64,000 bases of DNA from positions 937,916 through 1,001,915 of the forward strand of contig NZ_JACVOT010000001.1 in assembly GCF_018882285.1 (NCBI RefSeq), read 5' to 3'. Positions 17,106 to 25,904 of this stretch are shown piece by piece. A program made the position numbers and the translations under genes. This DNA is from Polynucleobacter sp. AM-26B4 (lineage in GTDB: Bacteria; Pseudomonadota; Gammaproteobacteria; Burkholderiales; Burkholderiaceae). The notes below the pieces were generated by a model, which was not told the DNA's origin, did no database searches, and saw only the letters and a list, made by a program, of their open reading frames with translations. How positions within the stretch are numbered: position 1 is the stretch's first letter; the number at the start of each line of letters is the position of its first letter.

Positions 17106-17321
17106 TGAGCTAGATTGGCCTGATTTAGCTGGGCTGAGAATTTTGATTTGATCGTTTTCTTGAATCGCTGTTGTTGATTGTTGTGTTGATCCTTGAAACG
17201 TAGTTTCAACCCAAGAATTAATAGTGCTTTGAGCTCTGAAAGAGTTGGCAGAGATTTGTAATGCCAACAAAATGACAATGCTTATTGCAATAATCAAAAG
17301 AGTTTTTAGTTTTTTGCTCAT
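17070..17321 (-). CDS. Small single-pass membrane protein, unknown function
   Basis: An 83-residue protein: MSKKLKTLLIIAISIVILLAL gives a basic start and one transmembrane helix (residues 6–24). A hydrophilic Ser/Gln-rich periplasmic tail follows (TTFQGSTQQSTTAIQENDQ ... SSSSSDL). ATG 17321 overlaps the coaX stop as ATGA, which strongly supports a real, translationally coupled gene and this start over a longer one at 17345. I do not recognise a domain. The birA–coaX–small membrane gene order is typical of an operon tail. Confidence 0.65.
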   Translation of the reverse strand: MSKKLKTLLIIAISIVILLALQISANSFRAQSTINSWVETTFQGSTQQSTTAIQENDQIKILSPAKSGQSSSSSSDLVDKGRR

Positions 17322-18109
17322 CAAGCTAATCCCATCGTATTCCAAGCCAAAAGTCCTTTAAGCACCAATTGTTCCTCATGATGAATCGTCAATGGTGAGA
17401 AAGAGCCTTTCAAATAGCCAATTAAGTTTTTAGCATTACCGCCTGTGACAATCATGAGGCCCAGAGTCATTTTTTGATTCTTCACATACTCTTGAGCCAT
17501 CATGACGGCGCCAACATGGCTCGCCAAAACCCCTTGATAAATACCATCATTGGTGTTCATGCCTATCTTCAATGATGAGCCTTGATCGTCGGTTGATACA
17601 TTGGGTAATTGAGCGGTATTTAAATTCAGAGCATTGGTCATCAATGTCATGCCAGGAATAATCCATCCACCCATGTGGTGAGTGGGCGTGATGAAATCAA
17701 TGGTGGTCGCAGTTCCAGCGCCAATCACCAGAATATGTTTGCCGGGAAACATCTGGTGAGCGCCCATTACCATCGCTCTTCTATCAGATCCCAGTTGTTG
17801 TGCTTGATCATATTGGCTGCTCAAATGTTCTATTGCTGATGCTCCATTGATTTGAAACCATGATGCTTGGGGCATGATTGTTTGACAATGTTTCTTAAGG
17901 CCCAACGTTTTATCTTCAGTGATGACACTTGAGCAAATAATTTTTTTAATGGTTTGATTTTTTGATATTTGATCAAATTGAGCAAGTTGATTGGGTGAAT
18001 CATTCATGCTCGCACCTTGATCAATGAAATCAGAATGCAGATCACCATTGGTGGAGGCTGTTGCCCATTTGAGTCTGGTGTTGCCAATATCAATCAATAG
18101 GATGCTCAT
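17321..18109 (-). CDS. coaX: Type III pantothenate kinase
   Basis: A 262-residue CoaX that phosphorylates pantothenate, the first step of coenzyme A synthesis. It is an ASKHA-fold enzyme: the phosphate loop LLIDIGNTRLKWA is at residues 4–16, GSDRRAMVMGAHQMF is near residue 98, the catalytic-Asp segment GAGTATTIDFI follows, and GGWIIPGMTLM completes the set. Bacterial CoaX is not feedback-inhibited by CoA and needs a monovalent cation. ATGA overlaps on both sides tie it to birA upstream and the small membrane gene downstream. Confidence 0.94.
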   Translation of the reverse strand: MSILLIDIGNTRLKWATASTNGDLHSDFIDQGASMNDSPNQLAQFDQISKNQTIKKIICSSVITEDKTLGLKKHCQTIMPQASWFQINGASAIEHLSSQYDQAQQLGSDRRAMVMGAHQMFPGKHILVIGAGTATTIDFITPTHHMGGWIIPGMTLMTNALNLNTAQLPNVSTDDQGSSLKIGMNTNDGIYQGVLASHVGAVMMAQEYVKNQKMTLGLMIVTGGNAKNLIGYLKGSFSPLTIHHEEQLVLKGLLAWNTMGLA

Positions 18110-18888
18110 GGTTTTGCCTTTAAAGAAACATCACCGCTGATGACTTTTTGTATCTTGTTTTCAGATTCAATGAGTAAATGACCTTGATCATCTACACCTC
18201 GCTCCAAACCCTCAAGCTGTATTTTCTCATTTTGAATGATGGCACAGGATTGATTTTTATAAATATCCCATGAGTTCCATTCTTCTTGAAGCTTGGCGAA
18301 TGAATGTTGCTCAAAGAGCTCGATGATTTCAGCCAGTTCTTTGAGGATAGCAAGCCACAAAACATCAGCATCCATCGATTCAATTTGGCTGATCTGATCT
18401 AAGCTGGCAATGGGGCGTTGAATGCTATTTGCTAAAGCTTCATCTGTCGTCAAATTAATCCCAATCCCAATCACAATCCAAGTTGATTGATTTGCATCTA
18501 ATTGACCGCCCTCGAGCAGCAGGCCAGCTAATTTTTTATCATTGAGGAAAATATCGTTGGGCCATTTAAGACCTAAACCTTGTTTTCTTAGGTCTGCTTG
18601 AGAGATTCCACTGGCTTGACTAATGCCTTTGATCACGGCAAGTCCGCAGGCGAGGCTTAATCCAGATAGTTCAGAAATATTTTTTTTGAATGGGTGGGCA
18701 ACTGAAAATGTCAGAGCTTGCTTGGCATGACTGACCCAGGCTCTTCCAAGACGACCTTTACCAGATGTTTGAGTGATTGCTTTGCGGGCGATGGGTTCCC
18801 ATAGCTGACCAGCTCGCCACCGAGCCATCAAGTCTTCATTGGTTGAAGCACTTTGATCAACACTTTCTAGGATCCAATTTATCGCCAT
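18106..18888 (-). CDS. birA: Biotin–[acetyl-CoA carboxylase] ligase
   Basis: A 260-residue biotin protein ligase. Motifs seen are the biotinyl-AMP loop QTSGKGRLGRAWVS (about residue 42) and the core GLKWPNDIFLNDKKLAGLLLEG (about 107–128), followed by a small C-terminal SH3-like domain. It lacks the N-terminal helix-turn-helix of E. coli BirA, so it cannot repress the biotin operon and is a class I ligase. The first gene of birA–coaX, it is divergent from the VanZ gene with a very short intergenic space (26 bases). Confidence 0.93.
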   Translation of the reverse strand: MAINWILESVDQSASTNEDLMARWRAGQLWEPIARKAITQTSGKGRLGRAWVSHAKQALTFSVAHPFKKNISELSGLSLACGLAVIKGISQASGISQADLRKQGLGLKWPNDIFLNDKKLAGLLLEGGQLDANQSTWIVIGIGINLTTDEALANSIQRPIASLDQISQIESMDADVLWLAILKELAEIIELFEQHSFAKLQEEWNSWDIYKNQSCAIIQNEKIQLEGLERGVDDQGHLLIESENKIQKVISGDVSLKAKP

Positions 18889-18914
18889 ATCAATATTGTA
18901 GGTACTATGTGGTT

Positions 18915-20003
18915 ATGTCAGGGAATTTTCAAAGACCTCAACGCCTTAATTGGCCAGATTTGCCAATGCCAACCGCAAGGATGGCATGCTTTTCATATAT
19001 TTTGTTGATCATTTATGCCAGCATTTATCCGTTTAATTTCAATGTCAGCGTGGGCGCCACCTACTTAGATTGGATTCTTGCGCCAATCCCTCAGTACATC
19101 ACATCTTTTGATGTTTTCACCAATATTTTGGGTTACTTGCCCTTGGGGTTTTTAATTGTTTTTGCTGTTTATCCTCGCCTGAAATCTTATCGCGCCCTGT
19201 TGTTATCAATCATCATTGGCGCGCTCCTTTCTGCAAGTTTGGAATCTTTACAGACTTGGCTAGTTACTCGAATACCTAGCAATGTTGATTGGTGGGCAAA
19301 TATTGCTGGTGTGGCAATAGGCGCACTCATTGCCATCACATTTGACCCCACTTGGCTCTCTGGAAGTGTTTTTCAAAGAAAGAGGATTGAATGGTTTGGG
19401 GTTCGATCCAGCGGTATTTTGTTGTTAATGGCATTTCCATGGGCGCAAATTTATCCACAAACAGCATGGCTTGCCATGGGCGGTCTTGCGACCACGTGGC
19501 CGAATTCGATTCTTTGGACTAGTACTTTTAACTTTGCCACGATTGAAATCGCCACAACCATGTTGGCTTGGATTTTTGCTGGCATCACCATTGCGTTGAC
19601 CATGCGCAAAGGTGCGCCAAGATTAGCATTGTTATTTCTTTTGCTGATCACCACAATTATTTTGAAGGCTTTATTTTCAGGCATGCAGTTTGGGGCTGAT
19701 AAGAGTTTTGCTTGGTTAACACCACCTGCATTGTGGGGAATGATTTTTTCAACAATCTTGTTATTTGGAGCTTTGCAACTGAACAGAGCGTATTTGTATT
19801 TGATTGGTATTTGCGCTTTGCTTGGAATGTTGTTCTTGGTGAATTTCCTTCCACAAAACCCATATTATTTGGTGACCATTCAAGAGTGGCGCCAAGGTCG
19901 TTTGCTCCACTTTAATCATTTGATGTCATGGCTGGCTTGGATTTGGCCGGTGGCAGCATGCCTATCTTTAATAAAAGGCTTGAAACTCAAGTCCTCTATA
20001 TAA
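18915..20003 (+). CDS. VanZ-like polytopic membrane protein
   Basis: A 362-residue integral membrane protein. Its N-terminal half is a VanZ-like domain (YASIYPFNFN, DVFTNILGYLPLGFLIVF, ESLQTWLVTRIPSNVDWWANIAGVAIG), containing the conserved Asn/Gly and Asn-Asp-Trp features of that family. About nine or ten hydrophobic segments are visible in total. VanZ proteins are linked to glycopeptide resistance in Gram-positives, but the role in proteobacteria is unknown. ATG 18915 is used because longer frames would run back into birA on the opposite strand. Confidence 0.8.
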   Translation: MSGNFQRPQRLNWPDLPMPTARMACFSYILLIIYASIYPFNFNVSVGATYLDWILAPIPQYITSFDVFTNILGYLPLGFLIVFAVYPRLKSYRALLLSIIIGALLSASLESLQTWLVTRIPSNVDWWANIAGVAIGALIAITFDPTWLSGSVFQRKRIEWFGVRSSGILLLMAFPWAQIYPQTAWLAMGGLATTWPNSILWTSTFNFATIEIATTMLAWIFAGITIALTMRKGAPRLALLFLLLITTIILKALFSGMQFGADKSFAWLTPPALWGMIFSTILLFGALQLNRAYLYLIGICALLGMLFLVNFLPQNPYYLVTIQEWRQGRLLHFNHLMSWLAWIWPVAACLSLIKGLKLKSSI

Positions 20004-20011
20004 TTTTCAAT

Positions 20012-20323
20012 ATGAGCCACTTTAAATACCACTTATTTTTTTGTTTGAACCAGCGTGAAAACGGTAAGGACTGTTGCGCCCAGCACAACGCTCAAGGCCT
20101 TTTTGAACATGCCAAACTCCGTTGTAAGGAGTTGGGGCTATCAGGTGAAGGCAAAGTCAGGGTGAATAAAGCCGGATGTTTGGATCGCTGTGAACATGGT
20201 CCCGTGATGGTCGTTTATCCAGAGGGTATCTGGTACACCGCCATCGATCAAAGTGATATTGATGAAATCATTGATACACATTTTGTTAAAGGCCAAGTGG
20301 TTGATCGTTTGAGGATTGATTAA
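20012..20323 (+). CDS. (2Fe-2S) thioredoxin-like ferredoxin
   Basis: A 103-residue thioredoxin-fold ferredoxin (NuoE/Shethna-protein-like). The start MSHFKYHLFFCLNQRENG is typical, and the cluster ligands are the Cys in FFCLNQ with CC about ten residues later, plus the pair in GCLDRCEHGP (Cys-x3-Cys). The electron partner is unknown. It is followed with no gap (TAA then GTG) by an alpha/beta hydrolase, a pairing common in betaproteobacteria, and then by ybeD–lipB–lipA. LipA needs reduced electron carriers, so a supply role is conceivable but unproven. Confidence 0.85.
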   Translation: MSHFKYHLFFCLNQRENGKDCCAQHNAQGLFEHAKLRCKELGLSGEGKVRVNKAGCLDRCEHGPVMVVYPEGIWYTAIDQSDIDEIIDTHFVKGQVVDRLRID

Positions 20324-21043
20324 GTGAATCGAACCATCAAAATTCATTTAAAGGGCCCCGCTGGAATCATTGAGGCATCTTTAGATTTGCCTGAGGGTTT
20401 GAAGCATGACCCAGCAAATTTTCGCCCAAGAGGTATTGCCTTGGTGGCCCATCCTCATCCACTTTTGGGTGGCACGATGGATAACAAAGTAGCGCAAACT
20501 TTGGCTCGCACTTTTGCGCAATTAAATTATGTGACTGTCAGACCAAACTTCAGAGGTGTTGGCGCATCTGAAGGCGTGCACGATGACGGCAAAGGTGAAA
20601 CCCAAGATTTATTGGCCGTCATTGCTTGGATGAAAGATTCTTTTGGATGGCAAGAGATTCCAGGACTTGAAGGGCAAGGCTGGCCATTGTTGGTTGGCGA
20701 GTTACCTTTGGTGATCGCGGGCTTTTCTTTTGGCAGTTACGTCAGCAGTTATGTTGTGAAGCATTTAGAAGAAATAAATATGCCACCTGAGCGACTCATC
20801 ATGGTTGGTTCTGCAACAGGTAAATGGGATGTTGCGCCAGTGCCTAAGAACACGATTGTGATACATGGTGAAGTGGACGATGTGATTCCTTTGACCAGTG
20901 TTTTAGATTGGGCCAGACCACAAGAGTTAACAGTACAAGTGATACCGGGCGCCGATCATTTTTTCCATCGTAAATTACATTGCATCCGAGATTTGATCGT
21001 GAGTGCTTTCCATGGTCAACCTGATCCACGAGGCGTTGATTGA
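20324..21043 (+). CDS. Alpha/beta hydrolase
   Basis: A 239-residue alpha/beta hydrolase of the 'CocE/NonD-like, YfhR' serine hydrolase group. Visible are the strand HPHPLLGGTMDNKVAQTLA, the nucleophile elbow AGFSFGSYVS (GxSxG; about residue 149), an acid in GEVDDVIP and the catalytic His in GADHFFH (about 213). It has no signal peptide, so it is cytoplasmic. Start is a GTG directly after the ferredoxin stop. The substrate is unknown. Confidence 0.85.
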   Translation: MNRTIKIHLKGPAGIIEASLDLPEGLKHDPANFRPRGIALVAHPHPLLGGTMDNKVAQTLARTFAQLNYVTVRPNFRGVGASEGVHDDGKGETQDLLAVIAWMKDSFGWQEIPGLEGQGWPLLVGELPLVIAGFSFGSYVSSYVVKHLEEINMPPERLIMVGSATGKWDVAPVPKNTIVIHGEVDDVIPLTSVLDWARPQELTVQVIPGADHFFHRKLHCIRDLIVSAFHGQPDPRGVD

Positions 21044-21045
21044 GC

Positions 21046-21318
21046 ATGGATATTCCAGCAGAAGAATCATTGATCAAATACCCTTGTGACTTCCCTATCA
21101 AGGTCATGGGTAAATCTGTTCCTGGGTACCGAGAAGCAGTTCAAAATGTTGTTTTGCAGTTTGATAAAAATTTTGATATCAATACCACTGAATGTAGACC
21201 ATCAAAAAACGGTAATTATTTGGGTTTGACAGTGACAGTTCATGTCACAAGTCGCGAGCAATTAGATGAGCTCTATAGAACTCTCTCTACTCACCCGATG
21301 GTGAGTGTTGTTTTATAA
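21046..21318 (+). CDS. ybeD: YbeD family protein (DUF493)
   Basis: A 90-residue DUF493 protein. Recognisable segments are LIKYPCDFPIKVMG, the motif TECRPSKNGNYLGLTVTVHV and the ferredoxin-like ACT-type fold ending LYRTLSTHPMVSVVL. It conventionally lies just upstream of lipB in proteobacteria, as here (three-base gap), and is thought to act in lipoate metabolism regulation, though no activity is established. The ATG at 21046 is used, two bases after the hydrolase stop. Confidence 0.88.
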   Translation: MDIPAEESLIKYPCDFPIKVMGKSVPGYREAVQNVVLQFDKNFDINTTECRPSKNGNYLGLTVTVHVTSREQLDELYRTLSTHPMVSVVL

Positions 21319-21321
21319 ACA

Positions 21322-21969
21322 ATGACGATCATCATTCGCCAATTAGGTTTGCAGGAGTATTTGCCAACATTTGAGGCGATGAAAAACTTCACGGCGCAAC
21401 GTTCAACTGAAACTCCGGATGAGCTTTGGGTTTTACAGCATCCGCCGACTTATACATTGGGCCAAGCTGGGGATGCAGCACATTTACTTCAGCCTAATGC
21501 ACAAATACCGTTGATCCCGATTGATCGAGGTGGCCAGATCACTTATCACGGTCCTGGGCAATTGGTCATTTATCTATTATTGGATTTGCGCCGTAGACGT
21601 TTGTTTGTTCGAGACTTGGTGCATCGCATAGAGCAATCAATCATTGATACTTTGGCAGATTTTGACATTGTGAGTCAAAGAAAATCAGGGGCTCCAGGGA
21701 TCTACCTGGCCAATGAGCAAACAATCCCTGTGGAGCTCCAGGGAGCAAAAATTGCTGCCTTGGGTCTGAAAGTGACCAAGCAATGTTGTTATCATGGGCT
21801 GGCACTCAATGTGGATATGGATTTGAAGCCGTTTTTGGCAATCAACCCCTGTGGTTATGAGGGTTTAAAGACAATTGATATGAAGAGTCTTGGGGTGAGC
21901 GACAATATCGACATTGTGGCAAAAAATATAGTGAGCCATTTATCTCAACAATTAGAGGTGCGGTCATGA
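21322..21969 (+). CDS. lipB: Octanoyltransferase
   Basis: A 215-residue LipB that moves octanoate from acyl carrier protein to lipoyl domains. Seen are the core [21 protein letters not shown] (about residues 71–91), the active-site Lys in [24 protein letters not shown] (about 145) and Cys in INPCGYEG (about 174). It shares a four-base ATGA overlap with lipA, so the two lipoate genes are translationally coupled. Confidence 0.95.
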   Translation: MTIIIRQLGLQEYLPTFEAMKNFTAQRSTETPDELWVLQHPPTYTLGQAGDAAHLLQPNAQIPLIPIDRGGQITYHGPGQLVIYLLLDLRRRRLFVRDLVHRIEQSIIDTLADFDIVSQRKSGAPGIYLANEQTIPVELQGAKIAALGLKVTKQCCYHGLALNVDMDLKPFLAINPCGYEGLKTIDMKSLGVSDNIDIVAKNIVSHLSQQLEVRS

Positions 21970-22919
21970 CCAAGACCTACGATCCAAATCAAAAACAAAA
22001 ATCTGCTGATAAGACATCGCGCATTCCAATCAAGATTGTGCCGATTGAAGAAGTATTAAAAAAACCTGATTGGATCAGGGTGAAGGCTGCTTCTGGTAAT
22101 TCTCGCTTTAATGAAATCAAAAAGATTCTTCGCGAGAATCAATTGGTGACTGTTTGTGAAGAAGCCAGTTGCCCAAATATTGGTGAGTGTTTTGGTAAAG
22201 GCACTGCAACATTCATGATCATGGGTGATAAATGCACCCGCCGTTGCCCATTTTGCGATGTTGGTCACGGAAGACCAGATCCTCTTGATTTGGAAGAGCC
22301 TAACAATCTAGCTAAAACAATTGCGGCACTCAAATTATCTTATGTTGTGATCACCAGCGTGGATCGTGATGATCTTCGTGATGGCGGTGCGCAGCATTTT
22401 GTTAACTGCATCACCAAGACAAAAGAATTGTCTCCTCAAACAAAAATTGAAGTTTTGGTTCCGGACTTTAGGGGCAGACTTGAGAAGGCTTTGGATATCT
22501 TCGCTGATGGCTTGCCAGATGTGATGAATCACAACTTGGAGACCGTGCCTCGCTTATACAAAGAAGCGCGCCCTGGTTCAGACTACATGCACTCTTTGAA
22601 GTTATTAAAAGACTTTAAGGCTCGCTATCCTCATGTTTCAACCAAAAGTGGTTTGATGGTTGGTCTTGGTGAAACAGACGAAGAGATTTTAGAAGTAATG
22701 AAGGATATGCGTGAGCATGACATCGACATGTTGACCATTGGCCAGTACTTGGCGCCATCAGGCCATCATTTACCGGTGCGTCGTTATGTGCACCCAGACA
22801 CATTCGCCATGTTTGAAAAAGAAGCTTATGCGATGGGCTTCACTCATGCGGCCGTTGGTGCAATGGTCAGATCAAGTTATCACGCTGACGAACAAGCCCA
22901 CAAAGCAGGTGTTGTTTAA
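21966..22919 (+). CDS. lipA: Lipoyl synthase
   Basis: A 317-residue radical-SAM enzyme that inserts two sulfur atoms into protein-bound octanoate. The auxiliary 4Fe-4S ligands are in [12 protein letters not shown] (about residues 58–69). The radical-SAM triad is CTRRCPFC (C-x3-C-x2-C, about 84–91), and the C-terminal RSSYHAD supplies the unusual serine ligand. Length and motif spacing are normal. It closes the ferredoxin–hydrolase–ybeD–lipB–lipA run and is followed by a modest hairpin. Confidence 0.97.
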   Translation: MTKTYDPNQKQKSADKTSRIPIKIVPIEEVLKKPDWIRVKAASGNSRFNEIKKILRENQLVTVCEEASCPNIGECFGKGTATFMIMGDKCTRRCPFCDVGHGRPDPLDLEEPNNLAKTIAALKLSYVVITSVDRDDLRDGGAQHFVNCITKTKELSPQTKIEVLVPDFRGRLEKALDIFADGLPDVMNHNLETVPRLYKEARPGSDYMHSLKLLKDFKARYPHVSTKSGLMVGLGETDEEILEVMKDMREHDIDMLTIGQYLAPSGHHLPVRRYVHPDTFAMFEKEAYAMGFTHAAVGAMVRSSYHADEQAHKAGVV

Positions 22920-22945
22920 TAAAATCAATTGGCAGGTAAGTTACT

Positions 22946-22975
22946 AGCTAACTCAGAAATAAATCTGAACTAGCT
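22946..22975. terminator. Possible weak hairpin between convergent lipA and tlpA-like genes
   Basis: AGCTAACTCAGA and TCTGAACTAGCT pair at 10 of 12 positions around a six-base loop. No T-run follows on either strand, so this is a candidate bidirectional transcript end of low certainty. Confidence 0.35.
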
Positions 22976-22980
22976 TATAG

Positions 22981-23481
22981 CTAGGTTTTATCTGCCAATG
23001 ATTTTTCTAATAACTTGTGGAAGTCCTTCCAATCAGGTTCACCAACATAGCGCTTGATGATTTTCCCCTGCTTGTTAATAACAAGCGTTGTTGGGGTTAG
23101 CTGAATTTTCCCAAATGCTTTTGCTGCACTTCCATCTGAATCCATTGCAACAATGAATGGTAGTTTGCGAGTTTCAGCAAAGTTCACCACATACATCGGT
23201 GGGTCATAAGACATTGCCAATGCGATGAACTCTAAGCCTTGTGATTTGTACTTTTCATAGGTATTAACCAAGTCAGGCATTTCTTTGACGCATGTCACGC
23301 AACTGGTAGCCCAAAAATTAATCACTGTCACTTTTCCAGCAATGTCTGCTTGGGTCAAAGTTTTGCCTGATATTTCAGAAATTTTGAAATTTGGCACTGA
23401 TTGCTGTGTATCTGATGCACAGCCTGATAGAAGGCTGAACACAGAGATGAAACTAGCCGCTAAAAAATGTTTGATTGTCAT
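22981..23481 (-). CDS. TlpA/ResA-like thioredoxin lipoprotein
   Basis: A 166-residue periplasm-facing thioredoxin-fold protein. A type II signal sequence (MTIKHFLAASFISVFSLLSGC, lipid-modified Cys21) comes before a redoxin domain with FWATSCVTCVKEMPDL; the active site is C-V-T-C. The cis-Pro motif LTPTTLVI follows. Family members reduce disulfides, for example in apocytochrome c maturation. CVTC differs from the more usual CxPC. An upstream ATG at 23511 would add ten residues before the signal; 23481 gives a canonical lipoprotein start. Convergent with lipA and divergent from the next lipoprotein. Confidence 0.85.
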   Translation of the reverse strand: MTIKHFLAASFISVFSLLSGCASDTQQSVPNFKISEISGKTLTQADIAGKVTVINFWATSCVTCVKEMPDLVNTYEKYKSQGLEFIALAMSYDPPMYVVNFAETRKLPFIVAMDSDGSAAKAFGKIQLTPTTLVINKQGKIIKRYVGEPDWKDFHKLLEKSLADKT

Positions 23482-23522
23482 AAATCTGCTGAAGTGATGT
23501 TGAATGGGCATAATCTTATTTT

Positions 23523-24125
23523 ATGCAAATTAAACAAATCATGTTGCGAAATTTATTCATCATTCTTGGCTTGTTGCTGGGTGTGTCTGCTTGTTCTCCA
23601 ACTTTGGATTGGAGAACCGTGCGTGCAGATGATTTGCTCTATGAGGCTTTATATCCAGGTAAGCCAAGCCGTGCTGAAAAATCAATCATGTTTGATGGTC
23701 AAAAATTGACCATGACGATTGAAGCTTCAAAGGTTGAGAATTCACTTTATGCAGTTGGGGTTATTAATATCCCGAAGGACATCAGTCAAAAATTTGATAC
23801 CAATACTTTGGTTAAGTATTTGCAAACGGGCATGTTGAGTAATTTGAAAAATTCCTCAACACCTGTTGAAAAGACTGTGACGATTAAAACTGCTGGACAG
23901 TCCAGCATTGATTTAAGCGCTAAAGAATTCTTGGTCCAAGGCGATGGTCCGGATGCAAAAAAAAGATTGTTGAGATTTAGACTCGTGCAGCGTCAGTTCC
24001 CTGATGGGCAAATCCAAATTTATCAACAAAGTCTTTTGCAAACAATCAGCGGTGAAGCATCTCTTGAAAAGATGATTCAGACAGATGCTCACGAGATGTT
24101 CTTTTCTGGGTTCAAGCCTTACTAA
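23523..24125 (+). CDS. Predicted lipoprotein, unknown function
   Basis: A 200-residue exported protein with a lipoprotein signal peptide: RNLFIILGLLLGVSAC gives a lipobox with Cys at residue 24 (or 18 if translation starts at ATG 23541). The mature part (SPTLDWRTVRADDLLYEALYPGKP ... QTDAHEMFFSGFKPY) has no domain that I recognise. It is directly followed by an MFS transporter (no gap), suggesting an operon, and is divergent from the TlpA-like lipoprotein. Confidence 0.7.
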   Translation: MQIKQIMLRNLFIILGLLLGVSACSPTLDWRTVRADDLLYEALYPGKPSRAEKSIMFDGQKLTMTIEASKVENSLYAVGVINIPKDISQKFDTNTLVKYLQTGMLSNLKNSSTPVEKTVTIKTAGQSSIDLSAKEFLVQGDGPDAKKRLLRFRLVQRQFPDGQIQIYQQSLLQTISGEASLEKMIQTDAHEMFFSGFKPY

Positions 24126-24131
24126 GTGGCC

Positions 24132-25397
24132 ATGAATCATCCCGCTCCAGCATTGCCGATGAAGGGTGCGTTAGCACTAAAGGTATTTATCTTTTTTGCT
24201 TATGCTTATGTACTGTCTTACGCATTCCGTTCTGTGAATGCAGTGATTGCTCCGGAGTTGATGGCTGATTTAAAAATCAGCAATGCTCAGTTAGGCCTTT
24301 TATCAGCTGCTTACTTCATTGGTTTCTCAGCGATGCAGATACCTTTGGGGATTGCGCTTGATAAATTTGGCGTGAGAAGAGTAGAAAGTATTTTGTTGTT
24401 GATGGCTTTGGCTGGCACACTTGTTTTTGCTTTTTCAGATTCATTGCTTGGTTTAACAATTGGCCGCTTATTGATTGGTGTTGGTGTTTCAGCTTGTTTG
24501 ATGGCGGCCTTCACAGCCTATCGCAGGTGGTTTGCGCTAGAGCAGCAAGGCCAGCTTGCATCGGGGATGTTGGTCTTTGGCACGGTGGGTGCTTTGATGA
24601 CCACGGTGCCTGTTCAGTTATCTTTACCCTACATTGGTTGGCGCGGCATTTTTATAGTCATGGCGCTATTGGTTTTCATTGGTTTTATTGCCATCCGCTT
24701 TGGGCTACCAACATTTGATGATCATCCGCATGTAAATAATGAGCCTTTGAGTAGTGATCATCAGTCAATTGGTTTAAAAGATATTTTTTTAAATCCATTC
24801 TTCTTAAGAATGTTGCCTGTTGGTATTGTTAACCATGGTGGCTTTTTAGCTTTACAAACACTTTGGATTGGCCCATGGATGATGGACGTGTTGGGTTATA
24901 GCTCGGTTGAAAGTGCGCAAATTTTATTTTTATTCAATGGTGTGATGTTGTTGGGTTATGCCTTCAACGCTTGGTTCATTCCACGCGCTAATCGTCAGGG
25001 ATATCAAACCCTGAATTACATCAAATATTTATTGGGTTTTGGTTTGGTGGCGCAATTGATTGCCATCACTTGGCAAATTCAATTGAGTTGGATTTTATGG
25101 ATTGTGTTGGCAATCACAGCCACTGGTCATATTTTGGGTCAAAGTACTGTGATCACAGCATTCCCATCGCGCAATGCTGGCCTAGCAAGTACCAGTTACA
25201 ACTTACTGATATTCGTTGGAGCTTTTATTTTCCAATGGAGCATTGGTTGGGGAATCGACTTGATGACTGCTCAAGGACTTGCAAAGCCAGATGCTTTTCG
25301 ACAAGTCTTTTTGGTATTTTTAGTGCTACAAGTGATCTCGTTTATTTGGTTTTTATATTACCCAAAGCCACTGAAGCATCACTTGGCAGCTAAATAA
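24132..25397 (+). CDS. Major facilitator superfamily transporter
   Basis: A 421-residue, 12-helix MFS permease. The motif-A loop is visible as GIALDKFGVRRVES between helices 2 and 3, preceded by SAAYFIGFSAMQIPLG. The N-terminal half has the YAFRSVNAVIAPELMADL opening seen in the nitrate/sugar-phosphate-like group. The substrate cannot be told from sequence alone. ATG 24132 is used; a GTG at 24126 directly after the previous stop would add two residues. Confidence 0.85.
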   Translation: MNHPAPALPMKGALALKVFIFFAYAYVLSYAFRSVNAVIAPELMADLKISNAQLGLLSAAYFIGFSAMQIPLGIALDKFGVRRVESILLLMALAGTLVFAFSDSLLGLTIGRLLIGVGVSACLMAAFTAYRRWFALEQQGQLASGMLVFGTVGALMTTVPVQLSLPYIGWRGIFIVMALLVFIGFIAIRFGLPTFDDHPHVNNEPLSSDHQSIGLKDIFLNPFFLRMLPVGIVNHGGFLALQTLWIGPWMMDVLGYSSVESAQILFLFNGVMLLGYAFNAWFIPRANRQGYQTLNYIKYLLGFGLVAQLIAITWQIQLSWILWIVLAITATGHILGQSTVITAFPSRNAGLASTSYNLLIFVGAFIFQWSIGWGIDLMTAQGLAKPDAFRQVFLVFLVLQVISFIWFLYYPKPLKHHLAAK

Positions 25398-25401
25398 ACA
25401 A

Positions 25402-25653
25402 TTACTTCTTTTCTAAAGCGCTGACCTTCGCTTCAAGCTCTTCTAATTTGGCACGGGTTTTAGCTAGCACCTGTGTCTGCAAATCAAATTCTTCGCGAGT
25501 GACCAAATCTAGTTTCTGAAACCCTTGGGTCATCAAACCGCGAACATTTTTTTCTAAGTCCTTAGCTGGTGATTGGCGAATCGCATCGCCCACTTTGGTT
25601 TGCATGTCGTTAGCAATGCTTTGCATTTTTTCCATGATGTCTTGCGGATTCAT
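25402..25653 (-). CDS. ubiK: Ubiquinone biosynthesis accessory factor UbiK
   Basis: An 83-residue coiled-coil protein of the BMFP/YqiC family, recognised from MNPQDIMEKMQSIANDMQ, an amphipathic N-terminal region and the C-terminal trimeric coiled coil VTREEFDLQTQVLAKTRAKLEELEAKVSALE. UbiK works with UbiJ in aerobic ubiquinone synthesis and binds lipids. It converges with the MFS gene with a four-base gap and is divergent from the nitrogen operon promoter. Confidence 0.88.
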   Translation of the reverse strand: MNPQDIMEKMQSIANDMQTKVGDAIRQSPAKDLEKNVRGLMTQGFQKLDLVTREEFDLQTQVLAKTRAKLEELEAKVSALEKK

Positions 25654-25711
25654 TCGATCTCCAAAGGTATTTCTTCAATAGTATCTTTTTACCAAAGATA
25701 TGAGAATCTCA

Positions 25712-25728
25712 TGCACCAATACGGTGCT
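25712..25728. promoter_or_regulatory. NtrC enhancer site upstream of the porin–glnK–amtB operon
   Basis: TGCACC-AATAC-GGTGCTT matches the NtrC consensus TGCACC-N5-GGTGCA in 11 of 12 fixed positions. A second, weaker copy (TGCTTC-N5-GGTGCA) overlaps it at 25725–25741. Their distance of roughly 125–150 bases from the predicted transcription start is normal for sigma-54 enhancers. Confidence 0.8.
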
Positions 25729-25837
25729 TCATTTTGGTGCATGGCATTCATTCTTAAATGGTGCATTGAAGCATTAAGAGCTAGTTCATAAGTTAATCAA
25801 GCAACTAAGCCATTGTTTATATTGATATAAATATAAC

Positions 25838-25853
25838 TGGCACAGCTTTTGCT
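25838..25853 (+). promoter_or_regulatory. Sigma-54 promoter of the porin–glnK–amtB operon
   Basis: TGGCAC-AGCTT-TTGCT fits the -24/-12 consensus TGGCAC-N5-TTGCW exactly, with GG and GC ten bases apart. Predicted start is near 25864, about 40 bases before the porin ATG. Combined with the upstream NtrC site it predicts induction under nitrogen limitation. Confidence 0.88.
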
Positions 25854-25904
25854 TAATATCTTTGCAAGGAATTTCCCTTGGATTGTTTATTAGGAGTGCA
25901 ACAT

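Noticed and set aside
18777..18914. Longer N-terminus for the VanZ-like protein
   Set aside because: The extra residues are the reverse strand of birA and have no VanZ similarity.
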